Shown here: positions 8,475-16,560 of the stretch, piece by piece
Position numbering within the stretch: the stretch's first letter is position 1
How the letters are laid out: each line of letters starts with the position of its first letter
Source: Chitinophaga pinensis
Lineage (GTDB): Bacteria > Bacteroidota > Bacteroidia > UKL13-3
NCBI GenBank assembly: GCA_945860865.1
Contig: CAMARW010000005.1
Location: 68,364-132,363, forward strand
Direction of reading: 5' to 3'
Length of the DNA stretch: 64,000 nt
The notes under the pieces: model-generated
What the model was told of the DNA's origin: nothing
Seen by the model: the letters and a program-made list of their open reading frames with translations, nothing else
The model's database searches: none
Made by a program: the position numbers and the translations under genes

Positions 8475-9569
8475 ATGTGGGAAAAAATTGGCATAGGCAT
8501 TATCGATAGGTATATCATTAAGAAATACCTGCAATCGTTTTTTTATTCGGTTTTGCTTTTTACGTTTATAGCCATTTTTATAGATGTAAGCGAAAAAATG
8601 GACGATTTTATTAAGCGTAAACCGCCATTGTCGGTCCTTATTTTTGATTATTACATTTGGTTCATACCGTATTTTATGGGCTTGTTTAGTTCTGTTTTTA
8701 TCTTTTTATCTACCTTATTTTTTAACAGTAAATTAGCTCAAAACACAGAAATTATTGCCATTTTAAACAGCGGTTTATCTTACAAAAGATTTCTAAAACC
8801 TTACCTAATTGGAGCCAGCTTATTGTTTGTTTTATTTATGTTTTTAAACACGCAATTCTTGCCCATTTGCGATAAATACCGACTCGAATTCGAAGAAAAT
8901 TGGATCAAAGAAACCAAGCAAACTCAGAATAACAATATCTATAATATGCTTAACGATTCCAATCTTATACACATGGAATCGTTTAATTACTCGGATAGTA
9001 GTGGTTATAATTTTAATTTAGAAAGCTTTGCCAATGGCAAGCTAAAAAACAGGATTTTTGCCAGCAGAATAACCTGGAACAGAATAAAACAATGCTGGAC
9101 ATTTGAGGGTTACACCCAACGTACGTTTGCCAATAACCGAGAATATATTGAGAAAGGGCAGCGGAAAGATACCGTTTTAAGCCTTAAACCCGATGCGTTT
9201 TTTGAAAAAGCAAAAGTGGTGAGCAGCATGACAAACCCTGAGTTAAACAGTTATATCCGAAAAGAAATAGACAAGGGCAATCCAAAGGTTAATATTTTTA
9301 AGGTAGAGCTCTATAAACGCACCGTAATTCCCATTGCCTTTTTTGTGCTTACGATTTTAGCAGTGGCGGTTTCTAGCAGTAAAAGTAGGGGTGGAGTAGG
9401 CATGCATTTGGGCATAGGTATAGGTTTAACTTTTACCTATTTATTGCTCATTCAAATCTTTAATACAGCCGGAAATACAGGTGTAATTAGACCTTGGATT
9501 GCGGTATGGATAGCGCCTGTTTTATTTTTCTTTATTGCTCTATATCTCCTAAAAAAAGCGCCAAAATAA
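8475..9569 (+). CDS. LptF/LptG-family LPS export permease
   Basis: A 364-residue membrane protein of the YjgP/YjgQ family. The pattern is a cytoplasmic N-terminus with IIDRYIIKKYLQSFF, three membrane helices (about 20-40, 60-80, 100-120), a periplasmic beta-jellyroll-like middle, and three C-terminal helices. LptF and LptG pair with LptB to pull lipopolysaccharide from the inner membrane. I cannot tell F from G here, and no second copy is in view. It follows tgt by 28 bp, a common Bacteroidota order, and its stop directly abuts the next ATG. Confidence 0.9.
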   Translation: MWEKIGIGIIDRYIIKKYLQSFFYSVLLFTFIAIFIDVSEKMDDFIKRKPPLSVLIFDYYIWFIPYFMGLFSSVFIFLSTLFFNSKLAQNTEIIAILNSGLSYKRFLKPYLIGASLLFVLFMFLNTQFLPICDKYRLEFEENWIKETKQTQNNNIYNMLNDSNLIHMESFNYSDSSGYNFNLESFANGKLKNRIFASRITWNRIKQCWTFEGYTQRTFANNREYIEKGQRKDTVLSLKPDAFFEKAKVVSSMTNPELNSYIRKEIDKGNPKVNIFKVELYKRTVIPIAFFVLTILAVAVSSSKSRGGVGMHLGIGIGLTFTYLLLIQIFNTAGNTGVIRPWIAVWIAPVLFFFIALYLLKKAPK

Positions 9570-10445
9570 ATGGGTCAGCCAAAAGATATTAATAAGTATT
9601 TACTGCTTCATTTTATTATTTTATTATGGGGTTTTACGCCTGTTTTGGGCAAACTAATTTCATTGCAAGCTCTTGATTTGGTATTTTGGCGTTTAACTTT
9701 TTCCTTAATTAGTTTGTATGCTTACCTGCGTTACAAGGGCACTTCGCTGCAAATATCACTTAAAGATTTGGGCCATTTATTAGGCTGGGGCGCAATAGTT
9801 GGCTTGCATTGGTACTTTTTTTACCATGCCATTAAAGTGTCTAATGTATCTATTGCCCTAGCGGGTTTTAGTACCATTACCCTTTTTGCAAGCGTGCTAC
9901 AACCCATAATGCTCAAGAAAAAATTCTTCTGGGGCGATGCGCTCTACGGGGTAATTATTGTTATTGGTTTATTGGTAATTTTACAGTTTGAAAAGTTTTA
10001 CGCCGCAGGCATTTTGTTTGGTATTTTAGCCGCCATCACCGCTGCTATGTTTGGTATTTATAATGGTAAGCTCATTCAAAAACATGAGGCAGGAAAAATT
10101 ACTTTTTATGAGTTTTTAGGAGCCCTTATCACCATTTCTATCTTTCAAATGGTGGTGGGTAAACTAACAGATATTCGCTTTCCAATGCAGTCAGATTTAA
10201 TATATTTACTCTTACTCAGTGTGTTTTGTACCACCTTGGCCTTTACCCTAAGTGTAGAAATTTTAAAGAAAATTGATCCTTTAACAGTAATCATTACCAA
10301 TAACCTTGAACCAATTTATGGTGTGGTTTTCTCAATCATCTTGTTTGGCGAAAGCGAAATGATGAGTAGCGGTTTCTACGCCGGCGCCTCCGTTCTCTTA
10401 TTTGCCGTTTTTACTTACCCATTCTTTAAGCGGAAATTTAATTAA
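9570..10445 (+). CDS. EamA/DMT-superfamily transporter
   Basis: A 291-residue inner membrane protein with about ten helices arranged as two EamA repeats (about 10-135 and 150-285). The conserved NLEPIYGVVFSIILFGE motif appears in the second repeat. Drug/metabolite transporters of this type export or exchange small metabolites; the substrate is unknown. Its ATG directly follows the lptF/G stop. The final codons AAT TAA merge into a GAATTAC repeat array, so the stop codon is part of the repeat edge. Confidence 0.9.
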   Translation: MGQPKDINKYLLLHFIILLWGFTPVLGKLISLQALDLVFWRLTFSLISLYAYLRYKGTSLQISLKDLGHLLGWGAIVGLHWYFFYHAIKVSNVSIALAGFSTITLFASVLQPIMLKKKFFWGDALYGVIIVIGLLVILQFEKFYAAGILFGILAAITAAMFGIYNGKLIQKHEAGKITFYEFLGALITISIFQMVVGKLTDIRFPMQSDLIYLLLLSVFCTTLAFTLSVEILKKIDPLTVIITNNLEPIYGVVFSIILFGESEMMSSGFYAGASVLLFAVFTYPFFKRKFN

Positions 10446-10618
10446 AAATTACGAATTACGAATTTTGGAAGGGAAGTAGAATTACGAATTACGGATTACG
10501 AATTACGGAGGGAGGGGAGAATTACGAATTACGAATTACGGATTACGGAGGGAGGAAAAATTACGAATTACGGATTACGAATTACGGAAGAAGAATTACG
10601 AGTTGCGAATTATCAATT
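10443..10618. repeat. GAATTAC heptad array B
   Basis: About 175 bp of GAATTAC and GGATTAC words in direct orientation, broken by purine-rich GGAGGGAGG-type spacers. Runs of up to four exact heptads are visible, and phase shifts occur at the spacers. It begins on the TAA of the EamA gene and ends about 120 bp before the four-helix-bundle gene. That 120 bp is plain AT-rich DNA which should hold the next promoter. Confidence 0.9.
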
Positions 10619-10738
10619 GAAGAATTTTTTGCTTAAATTTTTTCGAAATCCTATTTGCTTGATTTAATTTACATTCAGTAATTTTTGTATTGCTGTGTTT
10701 TGAATAATAGTATCTTTATTTGAGAATATACTAGCTTT

Positions 10739-11095
10739 ATGAAAACAGAAAATTTGATTCAAGTTAAAAGTTTTGCTTTTGCCATAAAAGTTGTGAGTGC
10801 CTATAAATATTTAGTTTTTGAGCAAAAAGAATTTGTAATGTCTAAACAATTATTGCGCAGCGGAACATCCATTGGAGCAAATTTAGAAGAAGCCATAGGC
10901 GGTCAATCAAAAGCTGATTTTATTGCTAAGATTTCTATTTCATATAAAGAAGCAAGAGAAACTGTATACTGGTTGAAATTGCTGAATGCCACCGCATATT
11001 TTACAAATAACGAAGCCAAAACATTACTAGCAGATGCAGAAGAAATTTGCCGAATATTAGGTAAAATTCAAGTTACTACAAAAAGACAGAATTAA
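10739..11095 (+). CDS. Four-helix-bundle protein (S23 / Avd-like family)
   Basis: A 118-residue protein with the family pattern LRSGTSIGANLEEAIGGQSKADFIAKISISYKEA (residues about 41-74) and a helix pair ending the sequence. Family members were first seen in intervening sequences of 23S rRNA genes and, as Avd, as accessory proteins of diversity-generating retroelements. No reverse transcriptase or variable repeat is present here, so the role is unknown. The gene stands alone between two GAATTAC arrays. Its stop codon is formed inside the start of the downstream array, exactly as for the EamA gene. This looks like a cassette placed between the EamA gene and mutS. Confidence 0.9.
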   Translation: MKTENLIQVKSFAFAIKVVSAYKYLVFEQKEFVMSKQLLRSGTSIGANLEEAIGGQSKADFIAKISISYKEARETVYWLKLLNATAYFTNNEAKTLLADAEEICRILGKIQVTTKRQN

Positions 11096-11257
11096 AAATT
11101 ACGAATTACGAATTACGAATTAAAGGAGAATTACGAATTACGAATTAAAAATTACGAATTAACACAGCGTAATTTTTAATTCGTAATTAACAAAGCGTAA
11201 TTCGTAATTTTTAATTCGTAATTTATTATCGTAATTCGTAATCCGTAATTCGTAATT
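11089..11257. repeat. GAATTAC heptad array C with large inverted repeat
   Basis: The left half carries GAATTAC words, the right half the reverse complement GTAATTC. A perfect 21-bp inverted pair lies at 11136-11156 and 11168-11188 with an 11-nt loop, and further complementary words flank it. The array starts on the four-helix-bundle stop codon and ends 12 bp before the mutS ATG. It therefore forms the mutS leader region and could fold in RNA or cruciform DNA. Confidence 0.92.
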
Positions 11258-11268
11258 GAAAAACTAAA

Positions 11269-13872
11269 ATGGCTAAAAAGGCAGAGGGTTCAGAAACGCC
11301 ACTTATGAAACAATACCTAGATATTAAGGGTAAATATCCAGGAGCTATTTTGTTATTTAGGGTGGGTGATTTTTATGAAACTTTTGGTGAAGATGCCGTT
11401 AAAGCCGCGCAAATATTAGGCATTGTGCTAACCAAAAGAGCCAATGGCGCTGCTTCGCATATTGAATTGGCTGGCTTTCCGCATCATTCGCTCGATAATT
11501 ATTTGCCTAAGCTGGTTCGTGCCGGACAAAGAGTAGCCATTTGTGATCAACTAGAAGATCCTAAATTAACTAAGACAATTGTAAAGCGCGGTGTTACAGA
11601 ACTTATAACGCCGGGAGTTAGTTACAATGATAAAATACTAGATAACCGCAGCAACAATTATTTGGCCGCTGTTTGCCTACAAGAAGAGAAAGGTGGGATA
11701 GCTTTCTTAGATATTTCTACAGGCGAATTTATGGTTACCGAAGGTCCGATTGCCTACCTAGATAAGCTGTTGCAAAGTTTTAAGCCCTCCGAAACTTTGG
11801 TTTCTAAGAAGCAATTACCTCAATTTAAACAGTTGTTTGGCGATAAACTCTACACCTACACCCTCGATGAGTGGAACTTTCAACTAAACTTTGCGCAAGA
11901 TAAGTTGCTGGCCCATTTTCAAACCCAAAACCTCAAGGGATTTGGTATACAAGATTTGCAATTGGGCATTATTAGTGCAGGCGTTTGTTTGCATTACCTC
12001 AGCGAAACCCACCACCACCAAGTAGGACATATTCTGAGTATTTCTCGCATTAACGAAGAGAAATACGTTTGGTTGGATAGATTTACCATACGCAACCTAG
12101 AATTGCTCTATTCATCCAACGAGAACGGCGTTCCTTTGATTCAAGTTTTGGATCAAACCGTAACGCCTATGGGCGCCAGGTTGCTTAAACGTTGGTTGGT
12201 AATGCCGCTCAAAGATCTGGTGCTTATACAAGAAAGGCTCAATATTGTAGAGCAGGCCAAACAGCAAAAAGCGTTGCGAAAAAAAATGCGCGAATCTCTG
12301 GCCCAAGTGGGCGATTTGGAGCGCCTCATCTCCAAATTAGCCATGCGCAGAATTGGTCCGCGCGAGTTGCAACAACTCAACCGCTCATTAAAATTAATGC
12401 CGCTTATCCAAGATACGCTGCAACAAGCCAATCATGCCCAATTAGATAGCCTGGCCAAACAAATTCACCTGTGCGCTTGGGTGGTAGAAAAATTAGACAA
12501 AATGCTTGTGCCAGAGCCACCTGTTTTGGCCAATAAGGGCAATGTGATAAAAGAAGGGGTTGATGCATCCTTAGATGAACTGCGTAAAATTGCCTTTGGG
12601 GGCAAAGATTACCTGCTTCAATTGCAGAAAAAGGAACAAGAAAGAACTGGTATACCGAGTTTAAAGATAGCTTATAACAATGTATTTGGGTACTATTTAG
12701 AAGTAACCAATGTGCATAAAGATAAGGTTCCGGTAGAGTGGATGCGTAAGCAAACCCTTACCAATGCAGAACGTTACATTACCGAAGAGCTCAAGAAATA
12801 CGAAGACCAAATACTGGGCGCCGAAGAAAAAATTGCGGTGATAGAAGAAAATCTTTACAACGAATTGGTTACTTCTTTGGCCGATGAGGTTACGCCCATT
12901 CAAAGCAATGCCCAACTCATAGGAAAAATAGATTGCTTGTTTGCCTTTGCCCAATTGGCAGAAGCCAATAATTATTGCAAACCAGAGCTGCAAGAGGGCT
13001 TTGAACTTAAAATTAAAGATGCTAGGCACCCTGTAATCGAAAAGCAATTGCCCCTAGGCGAACCTTATATTGCCAATGATGTTTTTTTAGACAAAGAAAC
13101 GCAGCAAATTATTATCCTTACCGGGCCAAATATGAGTGGTAAATCTGCCATATTAAGGCAAACCGCTTTGTGTGTATTAATGGCACAAATGGGTTGTTTT
13201 GTGCCGGCTAAAGCGGCTCATATTGGTATTGTAGACAAGATTTTTACGCGGGTAGGAGCCAGCGATAACCTTTCGAGTGGCGAGAGTACTTTTATGGTAG
13301 AAATGATAGAAACTGCTAGTATTCTGAACAACCTTTCGCCAAATAGTTTAATTTTATTAGACGAAATCGGAAGGGGAACATCTACTTATGATGGAATCTC
13401 TTTGGCTTGGGCCATTACCGAGTATTTAAACCAGCATCCCTATAAGCCTAAAACGCTTTTTGCCACGCATTACCACGAGTTAAATGAATTAGAGCAGGAG
13501 GGAAATGGCATTAAAAATTTCCATGTAAATGTAAAAGAACAAGATAATAAGGTAATCTTCTTGCGCAAACTTAAACCGGGTGGAAGCGAGCATAGTTTTG
13601 GTATCCATGTGGCACGTATGGCAGGCATTCCTAAAACGGTTTTAAACCGCTCTGATATACTCCTTAAAGAGCTTGAGAAAGGCAGAGAAAATATTTCTGC
13701 CAAAGAAATGGGAAAGGTAAAAGCAAATCCCATACAGTTAAGCATGTTTCAGCTCAACGATCCGGTTTTAATTGCCATTAAAGATCAGCTCCAAAGCCTC
13801 GATTTAAATACCCTCTCGCCCATAGAAGCCTTGCTTAAACTAAACGAGTTAAAGAAACTTTTTGAACAGTAA
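11269..13872 (+). CDS. mutS: DNA mismatch repair protein MutS
   Basis: A full-length 867-residue MutS. The mismatch-reading Phe-x-Glu motif is in GDFYETF (F35, E37). Connector, lever and clamp domains follow, then the ABC-type ATPase with Walker A TGPNMSGKSA near residue 617, the ASDNLSSGESTFMVEM signature, Walker B LILLDEIGRGTSTYDG and the ATHYHEL histidine. MutS dimers recognise mismatches and small loops and recruit MutL, which is not in this window. No MutL-binding or clamp residue is visibly lost. The unusual point is the leader: a large inverted heptad array ends 12 bp upstream. Confidence 0.97.
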   Translation: MAKKAEGSETPLMKQYLDIKGKYPGAILLFRVGDFYETFGEDAVKAAQILGIVLTKRANGAASHIELAGFPHHSLDNYLPKLVRAGQRVAICDQLEDPKLTKTIVKRGVTELITPGVSYNDKILDNRSNNYLAAVCLQEEKGGIAFLDISTGEFMVTEGPIAYLDKLLQSFKPSETLVSKKQLPQFKQLFGDKLYTYTLDEWNFQLNFAQDKLLAHFQTQNLKGFGIQDLQLGIISAGVCLHYLSETHHHQVGHILSISRINEEKYVWLDRFTIRNLELLYSSNENGVPLIQVLDQTVTPMGARLLKRWLVMPLKDLVLIQERLNIVEQAKQQKALRKKMRESLAQVGDLERLISKLAMRRIGPRELQQLNRSLKLMPLIQDTLQQANHAQLDSLAKQIHLCAWVVEKLDKMLVPEPPVLANKGNVIKEGVDASLDELRKIAFGGKDYLLQLQKKEQERTGIPSLKIAYNNVFGYYLEVTNVHKDKVPVEWMRKQTLTNAERYITEELKKYEDQILGAEEKIAVIEENLYNELVTSLADEVTPIQSNAQLIGKIDCLFAFAQLAEANNYCKPELQEGFELKIKDARHPVIEKQLPLGEPYIANDVFLDKETQQIIILTGPNMSGKSAILRQTALCVLMAQMGCFVPAKAAHIGIVDKIFTRVGASDNLSSGESTFMVEMIETASILNNLSPNSLILLDEIGRGTSTYDGISLAWAITEYLNQHPYKPKTLFATHYHELNELEQEGNGIKNFHVNVKEQDNKVIFLRKLKPGGSEHSFGIHVARMAGIPKTVLNRSDILLKELEKGRENISAKEMGKVKANPIQLSMFQLNDPVLIAIKDQLQSLDLNTLSPIEALLKLNELKKLFEQ

Positions 13873-13883
13873 AAAATATTGTT

Positions 13884-14090
13884 TTACTGCAAAATAGTTG
13901 GGTAAGTAATAAAACCAAGTATAGCGTTAAAGAATAGCAATCCATTTTTGTTGTGGGCACTTTTGTTGAGGCTTACCCATTGGTTTTGCGAAATTTTGGT
14001 TTGAAAATCAGATGTTAAGTAAATATTTCCAATAAAAAACGTGCAAATACTTGCAAAGAAAAAGGCGTTGCTTATATTTGCACTCCCCAA
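13884..14090 (-). CDS. Possible small membrane protein or remnant
   Basis: A 68-residue frame antisense to the space between mutS and the tRNAs: a hydrophobic start (FFFASICTFFIG), a polar centre and a second hydrophobic stretch (LLFFNAILGFITYPTI). The composition is protein-like and the length would suit a two-helix membrane peptide. However, its 5' end overlaps the well-formed tRNA promoter, and I do not recognise the family. It could be the decayed tail of a former gene. Confidence 0.2.
   Translation of the reverse strand: MGSANISNAFFFASICTFFIGNIYLTSDFQTKISQNQWVSLNKSAHNKNGLLFFNAILGFITYPTILQ
14051..14080 (+). promoter_or_regulatory. Promoter of the tRNA-Gly/tRNA-Leu unit
   Basis: TTG at 14051-14053, exactly 19 bp, then TATATTTG at 14073-14080: a near-perfect Bacteroidota housekeeping promoter, 44 bp before the tRNA-Gly gene. 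No further promoter is evident before tRNA-Leu, so the two are probably co-transcribed up to the terminator at 14341. Confidence 0.65.
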
Positions 14091-14124
14091 AAGGGAAAAC
14101 GTTCTAGAGATTTATCTCATTTAT

Positions 14125-14200
14125 GCGAAAGTAGCTCAGTTGGTAGAGCGCAACCTTGCCAAGGTTGAGGTCGCGAGTTCGAGCCTCGTCTTTCGCTCCA
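14125..14200 (+). tRNA. tRNA-Gly (GCC)
   Basis: A complete cloverleaf: acceptor GCGAAAG paired with CTTTCGC, D-arm AGCTCAGTTGGTAGAGC, anticodon arm CAACC-TTGCCAA-GGTTG with anticodon GCC, and T-arm with GTTCGAG. The discriminator is T and the CCA end is encoded. Confidence 0.96.
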
Positions 14201-14254
14201 AAAATAGAAAGTTATAGGTTAATGCCTGTAACTTTTTTATTTTATTGTTCTTTT

Positions 14255-14339
14255 GCTCGGGTGGTGGAATTGGTAGACACGCAGGACTTAAAATCCTGTG
14301 TCCTTTAAAGACGTGCGGGTTCAAGTCCCGCCCCGAGTA
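14255..14339 (+). tRNA. tRNA-Leu (TAA)
   Basis: A class II tRNA of 85 nt. The acceptor GCTCGGG pairs with CCCGAGT; anticodon arm CAGGA-CTTAAAA-TCCTG with anticodon TAA; long variable arm (TGTCCTTTAAAGACG); T-arm GCGGG-TTCAAGT-CCCGC. The CCA end is not encoded, unlike the neighbouring tRNA-Gly. Confidence 0.96.
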
Positions 14340-14340
14340 C

Positions 14341-14379
14341 AAAAAGCCTTGCTTATCTTTTGATAAGCAAGGCTTTTTT
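14341..14379 (+). terminator. Rho-independent terminator after tRNA-Leu
   Basis: A perfect 17-bp inverted repeat built on AAAAAGCCTTGCTTATC with a TTTT loop and a six-T tail, starting two bases after the tRNA. It separates the tRNA unit from the accessory region. Confidence 0.9.
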
Positions 14380-14477
14380 GTTTTTGATTCACCAATAGGT
14401 GATGAATTTACACCCAAAATTAGAGGTTCGCTTATTAAGATGTTATTTGCCATGCTATGACAACAGCAAAAAAATAC

Positions 14478-14485
14478 TATATTTG
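14478..14485 (+). promoter_or_regulatory. Candidate -7 element of the PIN toxin-antitoxin unit
   Basis: TATATTTG matches TAnnTTTG, six bases before the antitoxin ATG. No TTG is seen at the -33 position, so this is tentative. Confidence 0.35.
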
Positions 14486-14491
14486 AATTAA

Positions 14492-14713
14492 ATGACACTC
14501 CAAATAGACATAATAAATCCAAAAGCTACTAGACTTCTAAAAGACCTTGCTGACTTAAACCTCATTTCCATTAGAAGTGAACAAGAAAATAATTTTATAA
14601 AAGTTGTAACCAAACTTCGTAAAAAAGCCTCGGCTGAAAATCCAACTTTTGAAATGATAACGAAAGAAGTTGAGCTTGTCAGGACAAAGCGATATGCGAA
14701 GAAAAAAGGATAG
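14492..14713 (+). CDS. Putative antitoxin of a PIN-domain TA pair
   Basis: A 73-residue, charged, mostly helical protein (KATRLLKDLADLNLISI near the N-terminus, basic RTKRYAKKKG at the end). No DNA-binding fold is obvious. The identification rests on context: it precedes a COG1569-type PIN toxin gene and overlaps it by 20 nt, the usual layout of such pairs. Small proteins of this form often combine an N-terminal dimer or DNA-contact part with a C-terminal toxin-binding helix. It is the first gene after the tRNA terminator. Confidence 0.75.
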   Translation: MTLQIDIINPKATRLLKDLADLNLISIRSEQENNFIKVVTKLRKKASAENPTFEMITKEVELVRTKRYAKKKG

Positions 14714-15119
14714 AATCATAATTGACACAAACCTTTGGATTAGTTTTCTTTTATCTAAAAGTACCTCAGGCCTAGACAGATTGTTGCTTGAACAATCAAT
14801 CAATCTAATTTTTAGCCAAGAGTTGCTCGACGAATTTATTGAAGTTGCGCGACGTCCCAAACTAAAAAAGTATTTCAATCTTTCAGACCTTGAAGAACTT
14901 TTAATACAAATTAATTTCCATGCAGAGTTCGTATCAATAACCTCAAGTATAAATCTTTGCCGTGATCAAAAGGATAATTTTCTGCTTTCATTAGCAATTG
15001 ACAGCAATGCCACTTATTTATTGACGGGCGATAAAGACTTATTAGTGCTTAACAAAATTGGTAAAACAAAAATAATTACCGTAACACAATTCCTATCCGA
15101 AAAGAGCACGAATAACTAA
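14694..15119 (+). CDS. PIN-domain toxin ribonuclease (COG1569 type)
   Basis: A 141-residue protein of the 'putative toxin component, PIN family'. Acidic metal-binding residues are visible: IIIDTNLWIS near the start, the Glu of ELLDEFIEVA in the middle, RDQKDNFLLSLAIDSNATYLLTGDKDLL in the C-terminal half. All the expected carboxylates appear present, so it is probably active; family members cleave RNA. I start at ATG 14694, which overlaps the antitoxin gene; an in-frame TTG at 14670 is less likely. Confidence 0.85.
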   Translation: MRRKKDRIIIDTNLWISFLLSKSTSGLDRLLLEQSINLIFSQELLDEFIEVARRPKLKKYFNLSDLEELLIQINFHAEFVSITSSINLCRDQKDNFLLSLAIDSNATYLLTGDKDLLVLNKIGKTKIITVTQFLSEKSTNN

Positions 15120-15212
15120 CAAGAATTTGGATGCAATAAAGGCTTCACTCCTCACGAAAACCCCATCCCAACCAACGAACATGGTCAGTATGTTTGGAAG
15201 ACTACAACGTAA
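15120..15212 (+). pseudogene. Possible C-terminal remnant of a lost gene
   Basis: Directly after the PIN toxin stop, and in the same frame, 30 sense codons read through to TAA. They include NPIPTNEHGQYVWKTTT, which has the look of a real C-terminal tail rather than random sequence. No start codon is present. The family is not recognised. It suggests that a larger gene once ended here and was replaced or deleted upstream. Confidence 0.25.
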
Positions 15213-15331
15213 AAAATTAATTGATTTTTCATTAGGTAAAGCGTATTTTGAACAGGTTAATTTTGAATAAACAATTTATGGGGCTTTGAAATTTTTCAAC
15301 TCCTAATGGTTAAAACAAGCCTGAAAGCATA

Positions 15332-16222
15332 CTAACTATTTTTCTTAAGCACCTTTTGTATAAAGCGAATAAATTCTTTAGAGCCAAGTACCTTTACTTC
15401 TTCTAAAAAGCCCAATACAAATCGCCCAGGCGCTTTAAAACTTTGCACATTGGCTTTAAAATAATACTTGTCTGTGTCGGGTATCGACTTAAAAAATGCA
15501 GTACTCATGGGGTATTCTTCTTTTAAAACCAAGTAAGCCCGCATACTCATTTCTAATTCAATTTCCTTATTTAAACGCTTGCCTTGAAAACCAAAAATAT
15601 CGGGCTTGTAAAATTCATGCTGCATTTCGTGTTCCATTGCTGTTTCAAGCACTTCAACACTTGTCATTCGCTCTATGTTAAAGTATTTGTTGAGCTTTGT
15701 TTTAATCTCAAAGGCAGAAACAGAATCGTAATTTTCTGTAAAACAAGTTGGTTCAACCAAGCGATCGGAAACACTCTGGCTATTGGCCGAGCTGTATCCT
15801 TTTATAAAAAGTTGTTTTCTCTCCATAATCGCAATAGAAATTTGCTCAACAATTTTTGCCAAGTGCGCCTTAAATAAACTGTCGCCTCCCAGCGCTATTT
15901 CGGTAGATTGTTGAATCTTCTGCAAAACACTATCTGCCAATTTGTTTTGCTTTCCAGCAGATACAATCAACTTTTTTAGGTAGTCTGCCTCCTGCGGTGT
16001 AAAGGGGATATGTTCACTTTCTGTAGCCGCCGCAATAAAAAATTTGCTATGCTTATCCTTTTCAATCTGGAAGCCTAGGTCTTTTAATAAATCTAAGTAA
16101 CGATAAGCTGTTCGCTCAGAGGTTTCAAGAAAGACTTCAATACTCCGTATCGATTTCGCTGGTTTAGCTTTCAGGTAATTGATCAGCTGAAATAGGCGGT
16201 ATATTCTATTCTGATTGAACAT
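15332..16222 (-). CDS. HTH-WYL transcriptional regulator
   Basis: A 296-residue protein starting at the ATG at 16222 (MFNQNRIYRLFQLINYL); upstream in-frame codons are not convincing. An N-terminal helix-turn-helix (about residues 5-60, with SIRSIEVFLETSERTAYRYLDLLKDLGF) is followed by a WYL-type ligand-sensing domain. WYL regulators in bacteria often control stress, DNA-repair or defence genes and respond to nucleic acid or nucleotide signals. An 18-bp motif in its promoter region recurs about 8 kb away, before a truncated XRE gene, and may be its operator. The gene is divergent from the beta-barrel gene at 16561. Confidence 0.85.
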   Translation of the reverse strand: MFNQNRIYRLFQLINYLKAKPAKSIRSIEVFLETSERTAYRYLDLLKDLGFQIEKDKHSKFFIAAATESEHIPFTPQEADYLKKLIVSAGKQNKLADSVLQKIQQSTEIALGGDSLFKAHLAKIVEQISIAIMERKQLFIKGYSSANSQSVSDRLVEPTCFTENYDSVSAFEIKTKLNKYFNIERMTSVEVLETAMEHEMQHEFYKPDIFGFQGKRLNKEIELEMSMRAYLVLKEEYPMSTAFFKSIPDTDKYYFKANVQSFKAPGRFVLGFLEEVKVLGSKEFIRFIQKVLKKNS

Positions 16223-16274
16223 GTTGTAAAATAGTTTGCCAAATAAAGTCAATTCGCATAGAACAGCCAAACGG

Positions 16275-16292
16275 TTGACCCTATCTGGCAGA
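16275..16292. promoter_or_regulatory. Shared 18-bp motif upstream of the WYL gene
   Basis: TTGACCCTATCTGGCAGA lies 53-70 bp upstream of the WYL start. A copy differing at two positions (TTGACCTTATATGGCAGA) sits at 24331. The location suits an operator or activator site. It is not palindromic, and binding is inferred only. Confidence 0.35.
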
Positions 16293-16560
16293 GAAGTTCA
16301 GTTGTTTTGTATGGTCGTAATTTTTATAGGTAAATATTAAAGTGGAAAATAATCAATTTATGAGAGTAAAATAAATTTAAGCAGACGCGGTTATCAGCAA
16401 ACAACCCAAACTACATTTTAAGCTTGCTAAGCTGTATGGTTTGTGAAAGCCTCATGACTAATCATTCAAAAAGAAAAATAAAAAAGTGGAGACAAAAAAC
16501 CACTCAAAAACATAGAAAATTCCAATAATTCAAAACAGTAAAAAAATAAAAATTAAAAAA

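Noticed and set aside
10443-11257. Possible CRISPR array or diversity-generating retroelement at the GAATTAC repeats and four-helix-bundle gene.
   Set aside because: No regular spacers, no cas genes, and no reverse transcriptase or template/variable repeat; the words are tandem 7-mers.
14125-14340. tRNA genes as an integration site for an island.
   Set aside because: I searched by eye for a repeat of the tRNA 3' ends downstream and found none, and no integrase gene is present. The accessory nature of the region remains a separate observation.
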